Below, piece after piece: positions 50,769 to 58,111 of a DNA stretch of 64,000 nucleotides. This stretch comes from CAVWZH01 sp963765285 (GTDB lineage Bacteria > Acidobacteriota > Terriglobia > Terriglobales > Acidobacteriaceae). The translations under genes and the position numbers were made by a program. The DNA lies in NCBI GenBank assembly GCA_963765285.1, contig CAVXVR010000003.1:806001-870000 (forward strand), given 5' to 3'. Position 1 is the stretch's first letter. Every line of letters starts with the position of its first letter. A model generated the notes under the pieces. That model searched no databases. It saw only the letters and a program-made list of their open reading frames with translations, and was not told the origin of the DNA.

Positions 50769-51605
50769 ATGACTTCACCGAACATGGGTTCCTTCCATAC
50801 GATCAAAAGGGGGCTTCTTGTCCTCTTGCTTGCGTTCTCCCTGCTGACCACAGCCTTTGCACGCAAGCAGGAAACCGGCTTCCTCGATCGCACGATCTCA
50901 GTTGGCGGCGAAACTTACCGTTACCAGGTGTTTGTCCCCAACAACTGGAACAAGCACCAGAAGTGGCCGGTCATCTTGTTTCTGCACGGATACGGAGAGC
51001 GCGGCGTGACTGGCTTGCTCCAGACCGACGTGGGCATCGGCCACGCGATTCGCAAGTACCCGGGTGAGCTGCCTTTTATCGTAGTCATGCCGCAATGCCG
51101 CGCCGATAAGGCCACCACCGTCTGGACCAACGACCCGGCTATGGAACAGCAAGCGCTCGCCGCCCTGGATGCGTCGATCCATGAGTTCCACGGCGACCCG
51201 AACCGCGTGTATCTGACCGGACTCTCCATGGGCGGATATGCCACGTGGGACTTGGCGGCAAAATATCCGCATCGGTTTGCAGCTTACGCGCCCATTTGTG
51301 GCGGCATACACGGTCCTCCAGAATATCCTGAGGTAGGCGTCGCCTTGGCGAAGGACCCCAAAATCTCCGACCCATACGCCGAAACCGCTCGCCTGATTGG
51401 CAGCACTCCGGTCTGGATGTTTCACGGCGACGCCGATCCCTCCGTGCCGGTGGAAGAATCGCGCAAAATGTACGCCGCCCTGCAAGCGGCGCACGCCAAT
51501 GTCAAGTACACCGAGTATCCCGGGGTTCCGCACAATTCCTGGGACAAAGCCTACGCGGAGCCGGATCTGTTTCCCTGGCTGCTGCAGCACAAACTGCAAC
51601 CCTAG
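50769..51605 (+). CDS. Exported alpha/beta hydrolase (esterase/PHB-depolymerase-like)
   Basis: A 278-residue exported alpha/beta hydrolase: leader LLVLLLAFSLLTTAFA, then YRYQVFVPNNWNKHQKWPVI, LFLHGYGERG (oxyanion region), the Ser in YLTGLSMGGYATWDLAAKY, the acid in WMFHGDADPSVPVEES and the His in VPHNSW. The layout fits the prolyl-oligopeptidase-like or feruloyl-esterase/depolymerase group; the substrate is unknown. ATG 50784 is an alternative start. Confidence 0.83.
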   Translation: MTSPNMGSFHTIKRGLLVLLLAFSLLTTAFARKQETGFLDRTISVGGETYRYQVFVPNNWNKHQKWPVILFLHGYGERGVTGLLQTDVGIGHAIRKYPGELPFIVVMPQCRADKATTVWTNDPAMEQQALAALDASIHEFHGDPNRVYLTGLSMGGYATWDLAAKYPHRFAAYAPICGGIHGPPEYPEVGVALAKDPKISDPYAETARLIGSTPVWMFHGDADPSVPVEESRKMYAALQAAHANVKYTEYPGVPHNSWDKAYAEPDLFPWLLQHKLQP

Positions 51606-51620
51606 CGGCACCTTAATCTC

Positions 51621-52949
51621 GTGAACGAATCCACCATGGCTTCATCCACGAAATCAGCCCTGCGCAAGGCGGGGCTGTTCTATTTCGTCTGGGTGATGTT
51701 CTCCTACTGCACCGGCGGCCCCTTCGGGCTCGAAGACATGGTCACGACTTCCGGCCCCGGCATGACGCTGATCTTCCTGCTGGTGCTTCCACTCTTCTGG
51801 TGTATCCCGGTTTCGCTGGTTTCCGCCGAACTCACCACTGCCATGCCGGTCGAGGGTGGCTTCTATCGCTGGGTGCGCGCGGGCTTTGGAGACTTCTGGG
51901 GATTCCTCGCCGGATGGTGGAACTGGTGCGCTTCGTTCCTGCTGGGCAGCGTCTACGCGGTGCAGTTTTCTGATTACCTGGGATTCTATTTTCCCGAACT
52001 TACTGGCTGGCGCCACTACGTTGTTTCGCTCGCCATGATCGCCGTGATCACATATATCAACGTACGCGGCATTCAGATGGTGGGAAAGTTCGCCACCGTT
52101 CTCGAGCTTTTTATTTTGCTGCCGGTTCTGGTACTGGTGGTCATCGGCCTGGCTAAGTGGCACCACAATCCTTTCGTTCCCGTCGTGCCTCCACATCAGC
52201 CGTTCTTCAAGGTTTTTGGCGTGGGACTGGCGCTGGGACTCTGGCTTTACTCAGGCTACGAGCAATGCTCCACCGTAGCTGAAGAAGTGGAAAACCCGCG
52301 GCGCAGCTATCCCATCGCCCTGGCGCTCGTCGTCCCTATGTCAATCGCGGTCTATTTCCTGCCTACTCTCGCTTCGCTCGCAGCTCTGGGCAACTGGGGA
52401 AGCTGGCATACCCGCTATTTTTCCGATGCCGCGCAACTCATCGGCGGGCCATGGCTCGGCGCCTGGATGACCGTCGCTGCCATGGTCACCTGTGTCGCGC
52501 TGCTTAACGGCACGATCCTGGCCTCCACGCGCATGCCGTTCGCCATGGCCGAAGACGGCTATCTTCCCCATGTGCTCAGCGGCATTCATCGCCGCTATGG
52601 AACGCCCTGGATCGCCATCATTGCGTCCGCCAGCATCTATGGCCTGCTCGCCATGCATTCGCTGGTGCAGCTCATCGTGATTTACAACTGGCTGCGCGTA
52701 GCAACGACGGTGATGACGGTACTAGCCGCCTGGCAACTGCGCCGCAAGCGGCCGGATATGCAGCGGCCCTTTGTGATTCCCGGCGGGAAGGTGGGTTTGA
52801 TCTATTCGGTGGTGGCGGTTGTGATCATGAGCGTCCTCGCGATCGTGGGAAGCGATCCGTATGGGCTGCTCTGGGGTCCGGTAGCGCTGGCGGCCGGGCC
52901 AGTAGTGTACTGGGCGCTGCGTTCACGGACAGCACAGAAACCAATGTAG
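51621..52949 (+). CDS. APC-family amino acid permease
   Basis: A 442-residue integral membrane protein with about 12 helices. It matches the amino acid-polyamine-organocation superfamily: YFVWVMFSYCTGGPFGLEDM, VTTSGPGMTLIFLLVLPLFW, PVEGGFYRWVRAGFGDFWGF and SGYEQCSTVAEEVENPRRSY. The GxG-E-like start and YSGYEQ segment are usual. The likely role is amino acid uptake. The next two genes on the other strand are amine-type FAD oxidoreductases, which suggests amino acid or amine catabolism. GTG 51621 or ATG 51636 may be the start. Confidence 0.88.
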   Translation: MNESTMASSTKSALRKAGLFYFVWVMFSYCTGGPFGLEDMVTTSGPGMTLIFLLVLPLFWCIPVSLVSAELTTAMPVEGGFYRWVRAGFGDFWGFLAGWWNWCASFLLGSVYAVQFSDYLGFYFPELTGWRHYVVSLAMIAVITYINVRGIQMVGKFATVLELFILLPVLVLVVIGLAKWHHNPFVPVVPPHQPFFKVFGVGLALGLWLYSGYEQCSTVAEEVENPRRSYPIALALVVPMSIAVYFLPTLASLAALGNWGSWHTRYFSDAAQLIGGPWLGAWMTVAAMVTCVALLNGTILASTRMPFAMAEDGYLPHVLSGIHRRYGTPWIAIIASASIYGLLAMHSLVQLIVIYNWLRVATTVMTVLAAWQLRRKRPDMQRPFVIPGGKVGLIYSVVAVVIMSVLAIVGSDPYGLLWGPVALAAGPVVYWALRSRTAQKPM

Positions 52950-52968
52950 GCGGGCGTCCCCGCCCGTG
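52946..52968. terminator. GC hairpin between convergent genes
   Basis: CGGGCG (52951-52956) with CGCCCG (52961-52966), loop TCCC, within GTAGGCGGGCGTCCCCGCCC. It separates the permease and the FAD gene. It also looks like a copy of the dispersed GGGCG palindrome family. Confidence 0.45.
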
Positions 52969-52977
52969 CGGCGGATC

Positions 52978-54273
52978 TCAACTCACCCAATCCAGAAACT
53001 TGTACCAAGTCCCCGCAAACGGCAAGAACCATGGGTTCCCGTTATACAAGCCAAGCGGAGCGCCGGGAAACGGAATCCCAACAAAAGGGTTTTCCGGATT
53101 TTCCCCGATGATCATCTCCGCCATCTTTTGCCCCTGCCAGGTGGCCATCGCCACCCCGTGCCCGGCGTAGCCGACGGCAAAATAGATGCCATCGATCTGT
53201 CCCGCGTGGGGCATGATGTCAAAAGCAAAATCGAGCGTGCCTCCCCACACACATTCAACTTTGGTGTCACGCAACTGTGGATAGACCTGAATCATGCCGC
53301 GCCGCAGAATCTCCGCGCTGCGGCGGATCGAATCCGTAGTTTCGGGAAAAAACGCGGCCCGGCCGCCAAACAACATCCGGCTGTCCGGAGTGAGCCGGTA
53401 GTAGTAGAGATAATTCTTGGAATCGTAGATCATGCGATTGCGCGGGCTCAGCTCGCGGGCCAAGGCAGGCGGCAGAATTTCCGTGGCAATGATGTACGAC
53501 CCGATGGGAATGATTTTCTTTCGCAAAGCTGGCGTAGCGCCACCCGTATAACCGCTCGTGCCTATGAAGACATCGCGCGCCCAAAGATTTCCACGCGACG
53601 TGGTTACACGCCACCCTTGTTGTCCTTCCCGCGCATCACGCTCGATCTTTTCCACGCGCGCCTTGGCGCAAATCGTCGCTCCCGCGCGAACCGCGGCCCA
53701 GGCCAATCCCGCCACATAGCGTGCGGGATTGAGACCGGCGCTGACTTCATCCACCAGGCCGCCGTGGTAAATCGACGACCCGATCTCTCCATGCAGCTCG
53801 TCCCGTGGCACGACCCGCAACTGATGATCGAACTCGCGAGCGATCACTTCTGACTGTTGGGCGTAGTCATCAAAGTGGCGACGCTTGCAAGCAACTTCCA
53901 GGTGTCCGCAGCGCGAAAAATCGCAGTCAATTTTTTCCTCGCGCACAATCTGTTCCACACAGTTGATCGCATCCAGGGAGGCGGCATACATGCGCCGCGT
54001 GCGCTCGCGTCCGTACATCGAGATCAGTTTGTTGACGCCAAGTTTCAACCCGGTGAGCACCATGCCGCCATTGCGTGAACTGGCGCCCCAACCAACGGTC
54101 TCCGATTCGAGGACGGCAACTTTCGCGCCGCATTTCGCCAGCGTTCGTGCCGCCGACAAGCCTGTGAACCCTGCGCCAATTACCGCCACGTCGACGCTTT
54201 CGGGAAGGCGAGGCGACAGGTCAGCCTTTGGCATCTCCGTAGTCGTCAGCCAGTAGTTGTGTTCGCGAGCCAT
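52978..54273 (-). CDS. FAD-dependent oxidoreductase (gamma-glutamylputrescine oxidase-like)
   Basis: A 431-residue flavoprotein. FAD-binding GxGxxG is in VAVIGAGFTGLSAARTLAKC with the acidic end of the second strand (VAVLESETVGWGASSRNGGM). Later features are YVAGLAWAAVRAGATICAKA, VFIGTSGYTGGATPAL and the C-terminal IDGIYFAVGYAGHGVAMATW. The wording, with GWGASSRNGG, is typical of PuuB/YgaF/OrdL-type amine oxidases (D-amino-acid or polyamine-derivative oxidases). The substrate cannot be given. It is on the same strand as the next FAD enzyme, 81 bases apart. Confidence 0.85.
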   Translation of the reverse strand: MAREHNYWLTTTEMPKADLSPRLPESVDVAVIGAGFTGLSAARTLAKCGAKVAVLESETVGWGASSRNGGMVLTGLKLGVNKLISMYGRERTRRMYAASLDAINCVEQIVREEKIDCDFSRCGHLEVACKRRHFDDYAQQSEVIAREFDHQLRVVPRDELHGEIGSSIYHGGLVDEVSAGLNPARYVAGLAWAAVRAGATICAKARVEKIERDAREGQQGWRVTTSRGNLWARDVFIGTSGYTGGATPALRKKIIPIGSYIIATEILPPALARELSPRNRMIYDSKNYLYYYRLTPDSRMLFGGRAAFFPETTDSIRRSAEILRRGMIQVYPQLRDTKVECVWGGTLDFAFDIMPHAGQIDGIYFAVGYAGHGVAMATWQGQKMAEMIIGENPENPFVGIPFPGAPLGLYNGNPWFLPFAGTWYKFLDWVS

Positions 54274-54298
54274 GCCGGAATTGGCTTTCCTCCCTGCC

Positions 54299-54358
54299 CT
54301 CAGTGTCCTCTGTGGTCGTCAGGTCTTCCTCGGTGTCCCCAGTGTCCTCTGTGGTCAC
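54299..54358. repeat. Tandem GTGTCCTCTGTGGTC repeat
   Basis: Three degenerate units: CTCAGTGTCCTCTGTGGTCG, TCTTCCTCGGTGTCC and CCAGTGTCCTCTGTGGTCAC. It fills the 81 bases between the two FAD oxidoreductase genes and reaches the stop codon of the second. Confidence 0.6.
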
Positions 54359-55518
54359 AACACAGCCGTCTCCTCAATCATCCGACCCTCGGCAAAGCGA
54401 GCGAGACCAAGCAGCGAAGCATCCACCAGGTCAGTCTTCCCGGTCAAGATGAGGTCCGCCAGGATCTTTCCGGTCGCGGGAGCATGCATCACGCCATGGC
54501 CGCTGAATCCGTTGGCTAGAAAAAATCCCGGCACGCCAGACGCCGCCCCCAAAATCGGATGATGGTCCGGTGTCATCTCATACAAGCCAGCCCACGCCCG
54601 CTTCGGATTCACGGCCAAATTCTCAAACGCCGGAACGCGATCGGCAGCCCGGGTGAGGATCTTCTCGATGAATGCCGGATCAAAGTCAGTCTTGTATCCC
54701 GGAGTTTCTTCGGGATCGTTCCATGCCAGCAGAAACCCCAGCGCCTCCGGTCGAAAATGGAAGCCGTTGGACATGTCGATAATCATGGGCGCAGTGTGCG
54801 GAAATTGGTCGAACGGTTCAGTCGGGACCAGCATACGCCGCAGCGGTTCCACCGGCAGGTCAACTCCGGCCATTTCAGCAACCGCAGCCGCCCAGGCCCC
54901 GGCACAGTTCACCGCCTTGCGCGTGGCAATTGTCCCTTTGCTGGTTTCGATCGCCGCGATCCCCGTGGTGTCAAGCTGAATTCCGGTCACGATCGTGTTC
55001 TTGGATAACTTCGCGCCGTGATCAGCAGCCCAGGTCATGAACCCAATCATCGCACTGTAGGGATCTACGAAACCGTCGCTCGAACAGAAGCTTCCGCCGA
55101 CAATGTCATCGGAACGCAACTGCGGGAACATGCCGCGAATGTCGTCCGCTGCGACCAGCCGGACGTCCTTCAATCCCATCGCCACCTGCTTCTGATAGTT
55201 CGTCCGCAGGTACGCCATGTGTTTCTCGTGGGTAGCGCAAAACAAGTATCCCTGCGGCCGGTAACCCGCCGGATAGCCCAGCCGCTCATCGAACGACGCA
55301 TAAAACGGAATCGAATACAGCGACATCTGGATATTCACCGGCGTCGAAAATTGCGCCCGTACTCCGCCCATGCTCTTGCCCGTGGATCCCTTGCCCTGTG
55401 CCGACTCCCGTTCGATGACCAGAACATCTCTGCATCCCGCAGCAACCAGGTGATACGCAACGCTCGAGCCGACAATCCCTCCGCCGATGATGACCACTTC
55501 CGCTGTGTGCATATGCAA
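54355..55518 (-). CDS. FAD-binding oxidoreductase (sarcosine oxidase beta-like)
   Basis: A 387-residue flavoprotein of the DAO/sarcosine oxidase family. FAD motif VVIIGGGIVGSSVAYHLVAA, then DVLVIERESAQGKGSTGKSM (E for the ribose) and GGVRAQFSTPVNIQMSLYSI. C-terminal segment LGFLLAWNDPEETPGYKTDF and PGFFLANGFSGHGVMHAPAT. The family oxidises N-methyl amino acids or other secondary amines. It precedes another FAD oxidase on the same strand. The stop codon lies in a repeat. Confidence 0.85.
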   Translation of the reverse strand: MHMHTAEVVIIGGGIVGSSVAYHLVAAGCRDVLVIERESAQGKGSTGKSMGGVRAQFSTPVNIQMSLYSIPFYASFDERLGYPAGYRPQGYLFCATHEKHMAYLRTNYQKQVAMGLKDVRLVAADDIRGMFPQLRSDDIVGGSFCSSDGFVDPYSAMIGFMTWAADHGAKLSKNTIVTGIQLDTTGIAAIETSKGTIATRKAVNCAGAWAAAVAEMAGVDLPVEPLRRMLVPTEPFDQFPHTAPMIIDMSNGFHFRPEALGFLLAWNDPEETPGYKTDFDPAFIEKILTRAADRVPAFENLAVNPKRAWAGLYEMTPDHHPILGAASGVPGFFLANGFSGHGVMHAPATGKILADLILTGKTDLVDASLLGLARFAEGRMIEETAVL

Positions 55519-55590
55519 GCCTTGCTGATCGGAAAGAAAGAACTGTAGTGTACAGCGGAGCGGCGAATCGCCGGAAAGCCCAGGTTTTTT

Positions 55591-55620
55591 ACTTCGTGGT
55601 ACTTCGTGTCCTTAGTGGTT
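55591..55620. repeat. TTCGTGTCCTTAGTGG repeat
   Basis: ACTTCGTGGTACTTCGTGTC followed by CTTAGTGGTT. It belongs to the GTGTCC family. It lies in the 173-base gap between the divergent FAD oxidase and CDF genes. Confidence 0.5.
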
Positions 55621-55691
55621 GATTGGGGCTGTCGGCCGGCGCAAACCCCGGCCTGCTTGAACCCTTTGTCCTGCCCACTTAGACTTGAGGT

Positions 55692-56621
55692 ATGCATATG
55701 CACAGCCACGGCGCCGGCGAGCGGACCTCACGGGTTCTCCGTATCTCGCTGGTCGTGACTCTGGCCTACATTGTGCTGCTGATTGTCGCGGGCATCCGGG
55801 CGCATTCCTTGGCTCTACTCTCCGAAGCCGGGCACAACCTCTCCGATTTTTTCGCCCTGCTGCTTTCCCTGTTCGCGGTTTATCTCGGATCGCGCCCGCC
55901 TAGTTCGACCGCCACCTATGGCTATCATCGCGCCGGAGTGCTGGCTGCCCTGGTCAACGCAGCTTCGTTGGTGGCAGTTTCGTTTTTTATCTTCTACGAG
56001 GCGTTCCACAGGCTGCAAAATCCGCAACCGGTTCATGCGGGTTTGATGATCGCAGTGGCGGCCGCAGGCGTGGTTATGAACGGCGTGATCGCTCTGATGC
56101 TCTACCGCTCCGGCGGCGACGTAAACATCCGCAGCGCTTTTTTGCACGAGATCGGGGACACTCTCTCCACCGCCGCCGTCATCGCTGGCGGCTGGGCCAT
56201 CATGGCCACCGGCCGCTACTGGATTGACTCCGCCCTGTCCTTCGGCATCGGCGTTTTGATCTTGTGGTCAGCCTTCGGTATCTGCAAAGAAACCCTGAAC
56301 ATTCTGCTTGAAGGTACGCCGCGCGGCATCAAACTGGCCCGCGTGCAGGCCGCTATTCGCGCGGTCGAGGGCGTAAATGATGTTCACGACCTGCATGTCT
56401 GGAGCATCGGCTCCGAAACCCACGCCCTTTCCTGCCACATCGCCATCGCTGACATTCCACCCTCGGTCAGCGAGCGCATCCTGCGCGATGTGAAGGAATG
56501 CCTGCACCGCGACTTCTGCATCGACCACACCACCATCCAGTTCGAGAACGTGGAATGCGAAGTAGCGCACGGGTGCGTGATGCCGGTGGGCGAAGGCGAA
56601 GCGCACGGGCACAGCCACTAA
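55692..56621 (+). CDS. Cation diffusion facilitator (CzcD-like) metal exporter
   Basis: A 309-residue CDF transporter: six membrane segments, with the metal-site helices SLALLSEAGHNLSDFFALLL (HxxxD) and IRSAFLHEIGDTLSTAAVIA (HExxD). A cytoplasmic domain follows (VQAAIRAVEGVNDVHDLHVW, GSETHALSCHI). His-rich ends (MHMHSHG and EAHGHSH) are typical. It exports Zn2+, Co2+ or Cd2+ in exchange for H+. Confidence 0.92.
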   Translation: MHMHSHGAGERTSRVLRISLVVTLAYIVLLIVAGIRAHSLALLSEAGHNLSDFFALLLSLFAVYLGSRPPSSTATYGYHRAGVLAALVNAASLVAVSFFIFYEAFHRLQNPQPVHAGLMIAVAAAGVVMNGVIALMLYRSGGDVNIRSAFLHEIGDTLSTAAVIAGGWAIMATGRYWIDSALSFGIGVLILWSAFGICKETLNILLEGTPRGIKLARVQAAIRAVEGVNDVHDLHVWSIGSETHALSCHIAIADIPPSVSERILRDVKECLHRDFCIDHTTIQFENVECEVAHGCVMPVGEGEAHGHSH

Positions 56622-56894
56622 CCGAGGCTGAGAGCGTTCTCCGGCTGCACCACTTCGTAACTTCAGCAGACATACCTTTGACAATCAAATGACAAGCCCA
56701 CGGAGTCTCGGTTCGCGCCACCGAATCAAATCTCCCAAGACACACTGAACGCAGAGTGAAGCCGCTGGTCTGCTTTGCCAGGCCCGAACAGCCAGACAAG
56801 GCGAACCGTGCCGGGGCAGATCCCTGCCTGTTTTGCCGGCTGCGACGGAACCGAAGCGCTCAGAGGGTCGCATAAAAAGGAAAAAGGAGAAATC

Positions 56895-57302
56895 ATGAAG
56901 AAACTTGTTTTAACCGCACTCACAATCACCTGCCTCTTCGCCCTGACCACAGGACTCCGCGCCGATGACGATGCTATCGTTGCGCACGTTGACCAGGACT
57001 TTGTGGCGGCAGGCACAACCTTCCCCGCAGGGACCTATCGGCTGGTTCCTGAGTCCGCGGGCTCCCGTTTCGTGATCATTCGCAACGCGGCCGGTGATTC
57101 AACGGCGATCGTGCTTCCCATGATCTTCGACGGTGCCGCTCCCGACCATGCGCATCTCACCTTTCAACAAGTGGGTGGCGTGAACTACCTGCGCGAAATC
57201 GCGACTCCGCTCGGCGTTTTCACCTTGCCTGCGCCTCAGGCGTTGACAAAATATGCCAAAACGAAAGATCGCGATGCTATGTCTTCAACCGGAACCAACT
57301 AA
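56895..57302 (+). CDS. Small exported protein of unknown function
   Basis: A 135-residue protein with a leader (LVLTALTITCLFALTTGLRA), then a beta-rich body: DFVAAGTTFPAGTYRLVPES, RFVIIRNAAGDSTAIVLPMI and HLTFQQVGGVNYLREIATP. This style of short exported protein (an N-terminal V-x-F-x-x-F/A-G-x-x-x-x-P-A-G-x-Y pattern) is common in Acidobacteria. Function unknown. AAAGGAGAAATC precedes the ATG at 56895. The 273 bases before it contain no gene. Confidence 0.75.
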   Translation: MKKLVLTALTITCLFALTTGLRADDDAIVAHVDQDFVAAGTTFPAGTYRLVPESAGSRFVIIRNAAGDSTAIVLPMIFDGAAPDHAHLTFQQVGGVNYLREIATPLGVFTLPAPQALTKYAKTKDRDAMSSTGTN

Positions 57303-57338
57303 CGACCAGAGGTGGCAACAACAAGCGGTGGCGTGCAG

Positions 57339-57365
57339 GGGCCAGACGGACTCTGGCCCTTGTTC
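57339..57365 (+). terminator. Rho-independent terminator
   Basis: GGGCCAGA (57339-57346), loop CGGAC, TCTGGCCC (57352-57359), then TTGTTC. It ends the small exported protein gene. Confidence 0.75.
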
Positions 57366-57416
57366 GTGCTTCGGGACACTGCGCTTTAGCCCTTGCCAAA
57401 TATTTGGCCGCACTGA

Positions 57417-57443
57417 TTGACTCATGCCTATGAGTCATATAAG
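57417..57443 (+). promoter_or_regulatory. Operator/promoter of the VapBC module
   Basis: TGACTCAT (57418-57425), spacer GCCT, ATGAGTCA (57430-57437), a perfect 8-bp inverted repeat. It overlaps a TTGACT/TATAAG pair (57417-57422 and 57438-57443, 15-base spacing) and lies 14 bases before the VapB start. Such sites are where VapBC complexes repress their own gene. Confidence 0.6.
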
Positions 57444-57451
57444 CTCATGGT

Positions 57452-57703
57452 ATGGCTAAGCGACTCCAGGTGATTCTGCAGGATCCCGAATACCGGGAGA
57501 TTCAACGGATGGCGCGCTTACGCCGCTTGTCAATTGCCGAGTGGGTTCGGCAGGCCCTGGCCTTAGCACGACGCCGTGAACCCCTGGGCAGCGTCGGCAA
57601 GAAACTCGAGGTGATCCGGTCGGCGGCTCAGTACGATTACCCCGTAGGCGATATCGACAGCCTGCTCGCGGAGATCGAAAGCGGATACGGAACACATCGG
57701 TGA
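57452..57703 (+). CDS. vapB: VapB-like ribbon-helix-helix antitoxin
   Basis: An 83-residue protein. The N-terminal MAKRLQVILQDPEYREIQRM, then ARLRRLSIAEWVRQALALA, is a ribbon-helix-helix DNA-binding fold. The C-terminal part (IRSAAQYDYPVGDIDSLLAE, IESGYG) is the toxin-binding tail. Its stop overlaps the vapC start by four bases (GTGA). Confidence 0.8.
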   Translation: MAKRLQVILQDPEYREIQRMARLRRLSIAEWVRQALALARRREPLGSVGKKLEVIRSAAQYDYPVGDIDSLLAEIESGYGTHR

Positions 57704-58095
57704 TTCTGATTGACTCCAACATTCCGATGTACCTGGTGGGCGCGCCCCATCCTCACAAGAGCGATGCACAGCGGTTGCTGGAGAAGTTAGTCAGTGACCG
57801 TCAGCGTCTGGTGACCGATGCCGAGGTATTGCAGGAGCTCTTGCACCGCTACGTCGCGATCGATCGCCGTGATGCCATCCAACCGGCGTTCGACTCTTTG
57901 CTAGGTATTGTCGACCAAGTTTTGAGCGTCGACTTGTCCGTGGCAGAGCGTGCAAAGCAGATCGTACTCGGACATCGACGAGTCTCTGCTCGTGATGCCG
58001 TTCATCTCGCGGTCATGGAACATCACGGGATCGAACACATCTTGACTTTTGATTCGGGGTTCGACGGGTTCCCGGGTGTAACGCGACTGTCCTGA
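57700..58095 (+). CDS. vapC: VapC-like PIN-domain toxin
   Basis: A 131-residue PIN-domain ribonuclease. Acidic metal ligands: Asp5 in ILIDSNIPMYLVG, the Glu in DAEVLQELLHRY, then SARDAVHLAVMEHHGIEHIL and TFDSGFDGFPGVTRL. It forms a toxin-antitoxin pair with the overlapping VapB and probably cleaves RNA (tRNA or rRNA in studied cases). It appears intact. Confidence 0.87.
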   Translation: MILIDSNIPMYLVGAPHPHKSDAQRLLEKLVSDRQRLVTDAEVLQELLHRYVAIDRRDAIQPAFDSLLGIVDQVLSVDLSVAERAKQIVLGHRRVSARDAVHLAVMEHHGIEHILTFDSGFDGFPGVTRLS

Positions 58096-58111
58096 GTCAG
58101 GACGCCTCGGC

